The notes beneath the pieces were generated by a model. That model ran no database searches, was not told the DNA's origin, and saw only the letters and a list, made by a program, of their open reading frames with translations. This document shows, one piece after another, positions 25,818 through 35,000 of a DNA stretch of 64,000 nucleotides. The translations under genes were made by a program, and so were the position numbers. Positions within the stretch are counted from its first letter, which is position 1. Each line of letters opens with the position of its first letter. Source of the stretch: Puia sp. (GTDB taxonomy: Bacteria; Bacteroidota; Bacteroidia; Chitinophagales; Chitinophagaceae); contig JARLGZ010000081.1 in assembly GCA_031292515.1 (NCBI GenBank), positions 124,001-188,000 of the forward strand. The letters run 5' to 3'.

Positions 25818-26231
25818 TCAACGCATCAGCGTATCCACGACAGGACCGCCCGGAGGATCCGGCTGGCTGAGAACCAGCAAATGGCTGTTGAGAGTCCTGA
25901 TATACACCGTGTCAAACGAGATCCCGTCCCCGACCAGAAGGGTGGTATCATTTTGCAGAAAATAAATCCCTGAACCGGCCGTACTCTGATAGTAAGTATA
26001 GATACTGTCGTTGACGAGGAAATTGAAATAGTCGGAATCCGTCCCCTCGTAACGGAGCGAATCGACGCCAGTGCCGGAGAATTCGTTGATAGATACAAGG
26101 TTCCATTTATACTGCAATACCTTTTCGATCGAAGACAGCGAAGGCTGCTCGTGGGAGACCTCCTTTCCGCAGGAATAAATACCAGCCATCCCGGCAAAAA
26201 CCACAAACAGGATCAATGACTTCTTCGACAT
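25818..26231 (-). CDS. Small lipoprotein of unknown function
   Basis: Predicted lipoprotein of about 137 residues. From the ATG at 26231 it reads MSKKSLILFVVFAG and then a lipobox GIYSC. The mature part (VLQYKWNLVSINEFSG, then DYFNFLVNDSIYTYY) has alternating strands that suggest a small lipocalin-like barrel, but I cannot assign a family. An upstream in-frame ATG at 26261 would add a partial duplicate of the start. It is convergent with the DUF2961 gene, 17 bases apart. Confidence 0.65.
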   Translation of the reverse strand: MSKKSLILFVVFAGMAGIYSCGKEVSHEQPSLSSIEKVLQYKWNLVSINEFSGTGVDSLRYEGTDSDYFNFLVNDSIYTYYQSTAGSGIYFLQNDTTLLVGDGISFDTVYIRTLNSHLLVLSQPDPPGGPVVDTLMR

Positions 26232-26256
26232 GTTACACAGGTTCAATGACTTCTTC
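26214..26256. repeat. 13-bp direct repeat 30 bp apart at the lipoprotein start
   Basis: CAATGACTTCTTC occurs at 26214-26226 and 26244-26256, exactly 30 bases apart. The duplication therefore stays in frame (LKKSLNL then SKKSLIL in the protein). It leaves two alternative start codons for the lipoprotein. Confidence 0.75.
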
Positions 26257-26370
26257 AGCATATAACAATGATATAATGATCCGTTTTCTAAAGAGACCTT
26301 TACGTCCGTAAATGTAAGAACCTTAATAGTTATCAGATAGTTATCGGTAAGGAAAATAAATATTTATAAA

Positions 26371-26388
26371 TAAGTGAATAATCACTTA
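26371..26388. promoter_or_regulatory. TetR operator, perfect inverted repeat
   Basis: TAAGTGA (26371-26377) and TCACTTA (26382-26388) are exact reverse complements with a 4-base spacer. The site ends on the first bases of the -7 box and 28 bases before the TetR start codon. That is where an autorepressing TetR protein would bind. It is an inference from symmetry and position. Confidence 0.8.
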
Positions 26389-26394
26389 CTTTTG
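26387..26394 (+). promoter_or_regulatory. -7 box (TACTTTTG) of the tetR operon
   Basis: An exact TAnnTTTG match 22 bases before the tetR ATG, overlapping the right arm of the operator by two bases. Repressor and sigma factor could not occupy it together. Confidence 0.65.
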
Positions 26395-26416
26395 TAAAAA
26401 GAGAGACAAAAACAGC

Positions 26417-27007
26417 ATGCGCACGAGAAACGCGGACAAAGAATTACTGGTCAAACAAAAGGCGATCGAAATGCTGGTCAGGGATGGCTTCGAAGGCTTC
26501 AGCATGAACAAGCTTGCGAAAGCCTGCGGCATCTCGGTGGCGACCCTGTATATCTATTATAAAGACAAGGACGACCTGATCGTAGAGATTGCCCTCGAAG
26601 AAGCCAAACACATGAGCACGGCCATTCTGAAAAATTTCGACCCCGAAGCACCCTTTGAGGAAGGCCTCAGGCAACAGTGGAAGAACCGCTCGAAATATAT
26701 GCTGGACAACCCCACCAACTCCCTGCTCTTCGAACAGCTTCGCAGTTCTTCGTATCATGACCGTGTCTTTAAGACCCTCACCGATGAATTCAAGGATACC
26801 ATGGGCCGGTTCATGAAGAATGCTATTGACAGGGGAGAAATAGAGACATTGCCGATAGAGGCATATTGGTCGGTGGCTTTTGCCCCGCTATACAGCCTCA
26901 TCCGCTTTCATTCCGAAGGCAGGAGTATTGGCGGCAAACCGTTCACGTTGAGCAACAAGATCCTCTGGCAGACATTCGACCTGGTCGTAAAGGGATTGAA
27001 AAAATAA
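26417..27007 (+). CDS. TetR/AcrR family transcriptional regulator
   Basis: A repressor of 196 residues. The N-terminal three-helix DNA-binding domain covers residues 8-55, with the HTH in GFSMNKLAKACGISVATLYIYYKDKDDL. The rest is a helical ligand-binding and dimer domain. It begins a three-gene plus-strand operon with a small HMA-like protein and an MFS exporter, which suggests control of drug or metabolite efflux. The inverted repeat at 26371 overlaps its own -7 box, so it is probably autoregulated. The inducer is unknown. Confidence 0.92.
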   Translation: MRTRNADKELLVKQKAIEMLVRDGFEGFSMNKLAKACGISVATLYIYYKDKDDLIVEIALEEAKHMSTAILKNFDPEAPFEEGLRQQWKNRSKYMLDNPTNSLLFEQLRSSSYHDRVFKTLTDEFKDTMGRFMKNAIDRGEIETLPIEAYWSVAFAPLYSLIRFHSEGRSIGGKPFTLSNKILWQTFDLVVKGLKK

Positions 27008-27017
27008 TTTTTATAAA

Positions 27018-27254
27018 ATGAGGTCTATGAGTACCGAAACGAACCACATCCTGATTTTCAGGACCAACATCCTGACACCTGCCGATAAGCTGGCCGTTCA
27101 ACATGCGCTTGACGGCCATCCGCAGATCGAAAAATGGACCGTCGACCTGGACGATATAGACCGGGTGCTCCGCATCGTATCGCGTACGCTCTGCTGCGAA
27201 GAGATCGTCCGGCTCGTCAGCGGGCATGGTTATCAATGCACGGAACTGGAATAG
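27018..27254 (+). CDS. Small HMA-like ferredoxin-fold protein
   Basis: A protein of 78 residues (possible second start at 27027) with a beta-alpha-beta-beta-alpha-beta pattern: HILIFRTNI, ADKLAVQHALDGH, IEKWTVDLDD, RVLRIVS, EEIVRLVSGHGYQCTEL. This resembles a heavy-metal-associated domain, but the CxxC metal site is absent; the only adjacent cysteines are in TLCCEE. The function is unknown. It lies 10 bases after tetR, so it is in the same operon. Confidence 0.65.
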   Translation: MRSMSTETNHILIFRTNILTPADKLAVQHALDGHPQIEKWTVDLDDIDRVLRIVSRTLCCEEIVRLVSGHGYQCTELE

Positions 27255-27416
27255 AAGATACCCGATAAAAAGATATCCCGTTCGATAAAATATTTAATCC
27301 GGCAAAACGTCTCATCCGGTAAAGCAATAGTTCTTCAAATAAAGCCATTCAAATAATGTCATTCAAGTAATGTCATTCAAACCAAGTAAAATCATTCAAA
27401 TCAAATCATTCAGCGG
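27255..27416. repeat. Mosaic of short tandem repeats in the MFS leader
   Basis: Nearly the whole spacer between the HMA-like gene and the MFS gene is short local duplications. First come two units ending GATAT or AATAT, then two units beginning ATCCGG. Then five units begin CATTCA: 27346-27359 and 27360-27373 at 14 bp, 27374-27392 at 19 bp, 27393-27406, and a partial unit. No inverted repeat or obvious promoter was found inside. It may be non-functional sequence or a leader under slippage. Confidence 0.75.
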
Positions 27417-27448
27417 AATTCTTTAAACGGATTATAAAACCTGTTACA

Positions 27449-28735
27449 ATGGAAAAACAAACCACGCTCGTCCCTTTCACCGGCTACCAGAAATTCCTGG
27501 TCGTCATCCTGACCCTCTTGTCCTTTACGGTGGTATTGGACTTCATGGTACTTTCGCCCCTGGGCGATATGCTCATGAAATCCATGAATATCACGCCCGC
27601 CCGTTTCGGCCTGGTGGTATCCTGCTATGCATTCAGCGCTGGCATCTCCGGCATCCTCGCGGCAGGCTTCGCCGATAAATTCGACCGGAAAAAACTATTG
27701 CTGTTTTTCTACACGGGGTTTATAGCCGGCACCTTTTGCTGTGCCCTCGCAAATACCTATTACCTGCTGCTGGCAGCGAGAGTTGTTACCGGCCTCTTCG
27801 GCGGTGTGATCAGTTCCATCTCTATGGCCATCATCACCGACCTGTTTGCCGTCCACCAGCGGGGCCGCGTCATGGGTTTTGTACAGATGGGATTCGCCGC
27901 CAGCCAGGTCCTGGGCATCCCGATCGGACTGTCCCTGGCCAATGCCTGGGGTTGGCATTCCGCCTTCGCAATGATTGTCATCCTGGCGCTGCTGATCGGT
28001 CTGACCGTCCTGTTTAAAATGAAACCCATAGACAAGCATCTCGCCCTCCAGTCCGACAAAAACCCGTTACTGCATCTCTGGCACACCCTGTCCAACACCA
28101 CCTATCAGACGGGGTTCCTCGCCATCGCATTCATGTCCGTCGGGGGCTTCATGCTCATGCCGTTCGGGAGCGCCTTTCTGATCAACAATATTCATATTAC
28201 GCAGCAGCAACTGACACCGGTCTATATGCTCACCGGCATCGCCTCGATCTTCATCATGCCGCTGATCGGAAAGCTAAGTGACAAAATAGACAAGTTTGTG
28301 CTCTTTACCGCCGGCTCCTCGCTGGCCATCATCATGATCGTTATTTACACCCACCTGGGCCCCACCCCACTCTGGGAGGTGATCGTCATCAATATGATCC
28401 TCTTCATGGGCATCATGAGCCGGATGATACCCGCCACCACGCTCAACACCAGCATACCCGAAATGAAAGACCGCGGCGCCTATATGAGCATCACCTCATC
28501 CTGCCAGCAGGTCGCGGGCGGCATCGCTGCGCTCTGCGCCGGGTTGATCGTCACCCAGCCGGCCACAGGAGCCCCGCTCGAACACTATACCACGCTAGGC
28601 TATACCGTATCCATCGTGATCCTCTGCTGCGTCGGCCTGCTGTATCGCGTAGATGTATTGGTGAAAAAGAAGGCAGCCATCCTAAAAGACAAGGGCATGA
28701 AAAGCGAACCGGTGCCGGTCGCGGTCATGGAATGA
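27449..28735 (+). CDS. MFS transporter, drug-efflux type
   Basis: Inner membrane permease of 428 residues with about twelve hydrophobic segments. Helix 1 carries VVLDFMVLSPLGDML, as in the DHA1 family of proton antiporters. The loop between helices 2 and 3 has the MFS A-motif variant GFADKFDRKK. Helix 5 has GFAASQVLGIPIGLSLAN, similar to motif C. The Lys/Met-rich C-terminus is cytoplasmic. It is the last gene of the TetR operon after a repetitive 194-base leader. Its probable role is export of a compound sensed by the TetR regulator. Confidence 0.9.
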   Translation: MEKQTTLVPFTGYQKFLVVILTLLSFTVVLDFMVLSPLGDMLMKSMNITPARFGLVVSCYAFSAGISGILAAGFADKFDRKKLLLFFYTGFIAGTFCCALANTYYLLLAARVVTGLFGGVISSISMAIITDLFAVHQRGRVMGFVQMGFAASQVLGIPIGLSLANAWGWHSAFAMIVILALLIGLTVLFKMKPIDKHLALQSDKNPLLHLWHTLSNTTYQTGFLAIAFMSVGGFMLMPFGSAFLINNIHITQQQLTPVYMLTGIASIFIMPLIGKLSDKIDKFVLFTAGSSLAIIMIVIYTHLGPTPLWEVIVINMILFMGIMSRMIPATTLNTSIPEMKDRGAYMSITSSCQQVAGGIAALCAGLIVTQPATGAPLEHYTTLGYTVSIVILCCVGLLYRVDVLVKKKAAILKDKGMKSEPVPVAVME

Positions 28736-28746
28736 GAAAGAGGCCG

Positions 28747-31194
28747 CTACCTCACCAGCACCATGACCCCCTTGCGGAAGATCGTCTTGCCGGTATAGTC
28801 GACGCCTTCAGCCATCCACACATAGCTGCCGGTGGGCTGTATGCTCCCGCTGACCATGCCGTTCCAGCCCTGGCCCATCTGCTCGGTGCCATACATCATC
28901 TGGCCCCAGCGGTTGTAGACTTTGAAATACCGCAGCTTGGCGATGCCCACGGCGATCGGCCGGAAGACATTATTGGTAGGACCGCCCGGGGTAAAGGCAT
29001 TGGGAACAAAGATATCAGGCAAGGTCTTGAACACCCGCACCAGGACCGTGTCTTCGCCGAAACATCCGTCCGAAGCCGTCGCCCTGACCACGTACCTGAC
29101 AGAGTCCGTTCCCGCCGCATAGATACCCACCGGGTCGTAAATATCGGGATTGTTCAGATCCGTCGCCGGTGTCCAAAGGAAGGTATCCCCCGTGTCGCTG
29201 GAAGTAGCGTTCCACTGCAATGGCTCATTAAAGACCACAGCCGTGTCATTGCCTGCATTGACGACGATGCGGGGAGTGACATTCACCAGGGAGGTATCGA
29301 GCCGGGCATTGGGGCAACCCGCATTCAGCACAGACAGCACATACCGGGTCGAATGGAGCGGAGAAGCGACAGGATGAATAAAATACGGCGTAGAAGAGAC
29401 CGTTCCGTCACCGGCATTGGTCAGCGTAGCAAGGTTTGTCCAGCTGTAGCTGGTGCCGATATCGATCTGCGCATTCAGCGGCGCTTTGTCTCCATAACAG
29501 ATTAACGTATCCGCCGGTTCTATCTCCGCTTTTGGAAAAGGCACGTCGATATAAGATACGACCGCAACAGAACTGGTATCCGCCGGACATACGCCATTTT
29601 TCACGACCACCCGGTAATCCGTTGGCACCGTGATGTTGTTTACCCCATAGATCGAATCCGTCAACACGGGATTGAAATAGGTCCAGTTGACGCCATCCTC
29701 GGATAACTGCCAATTGACGACCGTCCCGGTTTCCCCGACCACCGCCAGGTTCGCCTCCTTGTCCTGGTTTTTGCAGATCGTATAGGTGGAAGGCGCCAGC
29801 GCCCCGCCCACCGATTTCTGGTACACGAGAATGGTGACACCCGAACTGCTGTCAATGGCGCAGGTAGGGCCGTTTTGTACGAGCGCCTTAAAGGTCGTGG
29901 TCTCGGTCAGGTTGCTGGCCGTATACGCCAACCCGGTATTCGGGATCTCCTGGTAGTTGAATCCATCGGTTGTCGAGATCCAGTTCAGCACATTCCCCTG
30001 GTTGCCGCTCAACACCAGCTTGTTGGTATTTTCCCCGGCACAGACAGGCTCCCCGCCGCTCAATGCTCCGGGGATCGTCGGAGGAGAAGTCGTGACAACC
30101 AGCGTATCCGTGAGGTTGGCACAACCATTCACCTCATGGGCGATGATATTGCCGCCCAGCGTACCCGGGATTACATTGATGATATTGTTGTCCGTCTGAT
30201 TGGTGAGAACCTGCCAGCCAGCCGGAAAACTCCAGGAATAATTGCCACCGCCTAACGCCGGGATCGAATAGGTCAGGGTGCTGTTGATACAGGCTACCGT
30301 ATCGCCGCTGATGACCAACCCGGCGCAACTGTTCCGCAACGCGATATAGGCATAGGCAAAATGCCCCCCCGGTATACAGTTGTCGGCCTCGAACGTGAGG
30401 CTGACCTGTTGACCGCGATAAGGCGAAAGATCGAAGGTGACTTCCCGCCAACCCTTCGTCCAGACATCCAGCAGATGGCCACCCCCGCCATTCGGGTTCT
30501 CATTGGGGGAAGGAGTGCTGCTCTGTTTAAAACCTTCCGCTTCGGCCTCCTGGACATTCAGCGTCGCCCCGGTTCCCCGGTTATCCGCATTGTTCGAGGT
30601 GGGAAGATAATAACTCGGCGAAGCACACGTGATGATGCTGTCCTTTGTCTTGAGGGTCGCCGAAAACAACGGCTGCTGGTTTGAGTTATGGGTGCCGTTC
30701 TCCAGTACCATGGCGTAGGCATAAGTCATCGTATAAGGCAACTTTGCCGGCCCGGGAGGCACATTGATCAGGTAGCTGATTCCCCTGGTATACCCCCCGG
30801 GAGCGCCACTGTTATGCGAAATGGAAGTAGAACCCAGCAATAAGGAATAATTATACGCATATCCGTTTATGACGGGAATGGTGGCAAACCCGCCAAAAGG
30901 ATCCACACCGGACGAGGTGATGACCTGTATACCGGGAACACCGGATAATTGATATTCATAGATGGTCTTCGCGCCGATCGTACCGACGGGAGCCGCATTC
31001 GTCGAATCATAGATATCCCGGATAGAAGCCGTCCCGTTGCCGTTTTTGTTATTACCCGTATAGGCCCACCAATGCGTGAGCGTGCCGAAAGAGAAATTGC
31101 TGTTCACCGGACAGGTCTGCGATTGTGCAAATCCGCCGGAAAAAAGAAGCTGGCAAAAACCGAATAAGAAGAATTTCAGCAGATGACCCGGCAT
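28747..31194 (-). CDS. Secreted Ig-like repeat protein with CHU_C (type B) T9SS sorting domain
   Basis: Large exported protein whose last 90 residues are a gliding-motility-associated C-terminal domain: IFVPNAFTPGGPTNN, LRYFKVYNRWGQMMY and GQGWNGMVSGSIQPTGSYVW. This is the type B signal of the type IX secretion system. A signal peptide (FFLFGFCQLLFSGGFAQ) starts the chain. Residues about 25-270 form a jelly-roll-like domain. Several PKD/Ig-like modules follow, with paired cysteines (SGDTVACINSTLTYSIP, SGGEPVCAGENTNKL, PADTLICYGDKAPL). It is probably a surface adhesin or matrix protein. It is convergent with the MFS gene. Confidence 0.88.
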   Translation of the reverse strand: MPGHLLKFFLFGFCQLLFSGGFAQSQTCPVNSNFSFGTLTHWWAYTGNNKNGNGTASIRDIYDSTNAAPVGTIGAKTIYEYQLSGVPGIQVITSSGVDPFGGFATIPVINGYAYNYSLLLGSTSISHNSGAPGGYTRGISYLINVPPGPAKLPYTMTYAYAMVLENGTHNSNQQPLFSATLKTKDSIITCASPSYYLPTSNNADNRGTGATLNVQEAEAEGFKQSSTPSPNENPNGGGGHLLDVWTKGWREVTFDLSPYRGQQVSLTFEADNCIPGGHFAYAYIALRNSCAGLVISGDTVACINSTLTYSIPALGGGNYSWSFPAGWQVLTNQTDNNIINVIPGTLGGNIIAHEVNGCANLTDTLVVTTSPPTIPGALSGGEPVCAGENTNKLVLSGNQGNVLNWISTTDGFNYQEIPNTGLAYTASNLTETTTFKALVQNGPTCAIDSSSGVTILVYQKSVGGALAPSTYTICKNQDKEANLAVVGETGTVVNWQLSEDGVNWTYFNPVLTDSIYGVNNITVPTDYRVVVKNGVCPADTSSVAVVSYIDVPFPKAEIEPADTLICYGDKAPLNAQIDIGTSYSWTNLATLTNAGDGTVSSTPYFIHPVASPLHSTRYVLSVLNAGCPNARLDTSLVNVTPRIVVNAGNDTAVVFNEPLQWNATSSDTGDTFLWTPATDLNNPDIYDPVGIYAAGTDSVRYVVRATASDGCFGEDTVLVRVFKTLPDIFVPNAFTPGGPTNNVFRPIAVGIAKLRYFKVYNRWGQMMYGTEQMGQGWNGMVSGSIQPTGSYVWMAEGVDYTGKTIFRKGVMVLVR

Positions 31195-31196
31195 GT

Positions 31197-31242
31197 TGAA
31201 AATTTTACGCCCACTTCAGTGAAAATTTTACACTTACTTCAG
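31197..31242. repeat. Two tandem 23-bp repeats upstream of the CHU_C gene
   Basis: Bases 31197-31219 and 31220-31242 are tandem copies differing at a few positions. Each starts TGAAAATTTTAC and ends CTTCAG. The first ends two bases before the CHU_C start codon, so the pair occupies the leader of that gene. They could be a duplicated leader or a paired binding site. Confidence 0.85.
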
Positions 31243-31330
31243 ATATATTATTTTCATAATACATCTTCCGCTCCTCTGGCTCCTCCCCATTCCCAGGCAT
31301 CCTAACAATACGCTGGAATCCGGGAGAAGG

Positions 31331-31364
31331 TTTGCTCAAACTAATAGTTATTTAATTATATTTA
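31331..31364 (+). promoter_or_regulatory. Candidate promoter of the Pr6Pr-AsmA operon
   Basis: TTTG (31331-31334) and TATATTTA (31357-31364, seven of eight matches to TAnnTTTG) are 22 bases apart, within the Bacteroidota range. The box lies 46 bases before the Pr6Pr start codon. Confidence 0.4.
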
Positions 31365-31410
31365 TACGTCCTCCTGAACTTATAAAGGCCGCTAACAATA
31401 ATTCCAAAAA

Positions 31411-32058
31411 ATGGAAAAAAACCAGTCCCTGTCGCAGCAGATTTTCCAGGTTACCGGGGCTATTCTGGGGTGGCTGGCCGTGCTCGGACAACTTTATCTC
31501 ATTATACTCAACAGAACGGAATCCGTTGGAGAAACGATCATCCGGTTTTTCAGCTTTTTTACGATCCTTACAAATATACTGGTTGCGTTGTGTTTTACAG
31601 CCTGTTTGGTAAATAAAGACGCTGGTTTTTTTGCTGCTTTTGCCAGGCCATCAAACATTGCCGCCATAACCGTTTATATTACCGTAGTCGGACTGATATA
31701 CAACCTCATACTCAGATCCTTATGGGATCCCACAGGTTTGCAGCTGATTGTTAACGAACTGCTGCATTCCGTCATCCCCGTCCTGTTTGTCGTTTTCTGG
31801 CTGATATTCATCCCCAAAACAGGATTGACAATCAAAAAGATCGTACCGTGGCTTGTCTTCCCTCTTATTTATATGCTGTTCGTCATCTTCCGGGGCGCAT
31901 TGTCCGGATTCTATCCCTACCCTTTTATCGATGTCAGGCTGCTCGGGTATCCCCGGTCTTTTTTCAACGCCGCCTTATGTCTCTGTCTGTTCCTGGTTCT
32001 TTCCCTGTTGATACTGGCGCTCGGCAACCTGCTGAATAAAAGAAAAAGCCCGCTATGA
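31411..32058 (+). CDS. Pr6Pr family membrane protein
   Basis: A polytopic membrane protein of 215 residues with six hydrophobic segments. Its conserved blocks are FFSFFTILTNILVALCF, IYNLILRSLWDPTGLQLIVNELLHSVIPVLFVVFW and a DVRLLGYPRSF loop, which identify the Pr6Pr (FAR-17a/AIG1-like) group. The function of bacterial members is unknown; eukaryotic relatives include lipid hydrolases. The stop overlaps the start of the AsmA-like gene by four bases (ATGA), indicating translational coupling. Confidence 0.82.
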   Translation: MEKNQSLSQQIFQVTGAILGWLAVLGQLYLIILNRTESVGETIIRFFSFFTILTNILVALCFTACLVNKDAGFFAAFARPSNIAAITVYITVVGLIYNLILRSLWDPTGLQLIVNELLHSVIPVLFVVFWLIFIPKTGLTIKKIVPWLVFPLIYMLFVIFRGALSGFYPYPFIDVRLLGYPRSFFNAALCLCLFLVLSLLILALGNLLNKRKSPL

Positions 32059-35000
32059 CTCCCTCGCAGGAAAACACCCCGCCACCAAAAGACGAATCAC
32101 CAAAAGATGAATCACTGAAAGGGAGATTACCGACAACCCGCAAACTATCCCCGAAACAACGGAAATGGATACGGCGGCTGCTCATACTCCTGCTCATACG
32201 CTTTGTCATCGGCGGTGTCCTCTATTACATCGTCGTCTATCGTTTTAAGGACCTCGCACAGATCGCCGTCAAAAAGGAATCCCGCGGCCTCTACTCTTTT
32301 GATGCCTCCGACGTCGAATTCTCCCTGTGGAAAAAGAGCCTGATCGTGGAAGATGCGGTGCTGCATTGCAACGATACGGTGAACACCCGCCTTCATCATG
32401 ACCTGCAGGTTCCCCGTATCTACCTATCCATCCTCTCCTGGACCGACCTGGTGTTCCACAAAAAAATAGAGATCGACAGCATGGATATCCAACTGCCCGC
32501 CCTCAGGTCTCATGAACATGGGGACCGGCCAGCCGGCCGATCACCACTCAGCCACGGCGCCGACACCACTGCATCCGGCAATTTACCCATAGCTGCCGGC
32601 GATAGCACCGGCTTCCAGGCTTCCCGCGTACTCGGAATGCTGCAGAACCTGCTGACCCATCTCCAGGTCAGGGCCCTCGATGTGCGCAACGGCTCGTTTG
32701 CCTATAGTAACACAAAAACAAACACCCCCTTCCTCAGCAATAAGATCAATTTCCTCATCAGAAATTTTAAAAGCAGGGCCAATCGCCGGGATCACCTCCT
32801 TTCCTCCGACGATATCGACCTCTCCATCGAAGATCAGCAATGGAACCTGCCCGACGGCATCCATTCCCTCGCATTCAAAAGACTGCACTTCTCCGGTAAA
32901 GACCAGTTCTTCGAAATAGACTCCTGCCATTTCCACGCCGCCGCCGCCGGAGACCGGAACGAGATCCTCTTCAGTGCAGACAAACTGTTTTTTAACTCCC
33001 GTGAATTATCCGCGATCTACGAGAAAGGTGAGCTGCTGATCGATACCCTGATCTGCTTTCACCCCGTGCTGCATCTGCCCAATCCCGGTAAACAGCCGAA
33101 GAGAGACAGCTTGGCAGCGCCCGGCCAGACGATACGCCATGTTTTTAAAGACATCAGCTTCAGATATATCGATGTGCGGGAAGGACAGTTGATACTAGGT
33201 GCCGGCCCCCGCCCATCGGCCGATAACCAGGCCGGCAATCGGTCCGCTTACGGCACCCAAAAAACAGATCTGCGGATCTATAACCTCGGCCTCCATCCCG
33301 ACCAGGAACCCTCCATCACCTCCGATAGCATCCAGCTCAGTCTCCGGAAAACCCAATTCCTCACACGCGACAGCCTCTTCGAGCTTAGCATCGACGAACT
33401 CGTCCTTCACAACAACGACGTGGTCTTTAAAAATGCCTCCTTCGGCCCTACCGACCGCAACCATGCCGATAAGTCGATCCACTTCACCACCCCCTTGCTC
33501 AGGTTGAAAGACATCAGCCTCCAGGACCTCGTAAACAAGAAGCTGAAGGCATCGCGCGCGGAACTGATCGAACCGTCTATAACCCTCGCCGACAACGGCT
33601 CAGGTCAGGGATTCGACAAAGACCGCTCCTACAGGGCCGGTCAGTCGAAGCACACAGCCCAACCCGCATCTCTTGACTCCCTGGCGGCGGCGGAAAAAGC
33701 CAACCGGGAGATCAGTCACTTTTATACGAACCTCCATGCACTCGGCGAATTGATAGACGTTCCGGACTTCCGCATCGTAGACGGCCAGGTCGACTACCGG
33801 TCCACCGGTCGCATACCGGTGTCGATGAAAATGAATAAGCTGAATGCCCAAATCTATCTCGACCACTTCCTCACCAGCGATTCCCTCATCGATATCAAAC
33901 GCTCTATGCCGGCCCTCACCGTCAAAGACATCGCCGTGGAATCCAAAACCGTAAAACTTCATATCGAAGACTACCACTTCCAGGGATCCAACCGGCACAA
34001 TGGCGCCGGTCATATCAAGCTCTCCCTGGCAAACGGAACCACACTCGACGGAAAAGATCTCTACTGGGAGATATTGGACTGGGATCAGTATCAACGATAC
34101 AGGATCATCATGATTGAGACTCTGAAAGCAGGAGAACTGATCGTCAACCTAAAAAAAACCAGCGCTGCCCCCGCCGCCAACGCCTCAACCGCGTCATCAC
34201 CTGGCTTATCCTCCGACTCGTCGGCCAATTCATCACCCAACTTATTACCCAACTTGTCACCCAATCGATCAGCCAATCGATCAGCCAACTCTTCACCCAA
34301 CAGATCCCGCAGGAATCTCCCTGCCGTCCATATCGGAAGGATCGACATCGGCCGGCTGGCCTTTTCCACCAGTTCGCCCGACCAGGACATCCGCCTGGGC
34401 GCACGGGAGATCTGCCTGGACGAGGTCAATACAAACCGGAGATTCTTCACCTGGAACAATATAGAGGGGCAGTTCGATTTTGTCTCCCTGCGTAGCGGAA
34501 ATACCAAAGCATCTATCGGAAAAATCTTCTTCGACAACGCATCGGAAAGCATTTTGCAAGACCTGAACGGGGAGATAAAAATCCGTTCCCGGGCGGCAAC
34601 CCGTTCACCGGAGTCCGAAGGATCCGTTCATATACAGATACCCCGGCTCCGCCTCAACCTGCCCATACGGTCCACCGACCCCACCCAATGGCAGCTCCTC
34701 TCCCTGACCATGGATCAGCCCGTTATCGAGGTTCATAAAAATCAGCCCTCAGCAAATAATTTGGAAGCGCAAAAGAAATCGCCGCCATTCAGCCTGCCAG
34801 TAGCCATCCACACAAACAAAATCGACATCAATAAAGCACATATCCGTTATATCTCCGGGAGTCCGAAAGACACGCTGTCATTGTTAGCAGACCTGGACCT
34901 TCATCTCAAAGACCTGCAGACATCTAAAGACGGGAACAGCTGGTTTCAATTCCAGTTGGCGGACGTGGACATCGCCGCCCTCCACCTCGACAAAGACCGG

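Noticed and set aside
28735-28747. Possible sixth heptad copy at the CHU_C stop codon (CTACCTCACC)
   Set aside because: Only part of one unit matches, and it is explained by the coding sequence. No in-phase repetition was seen.
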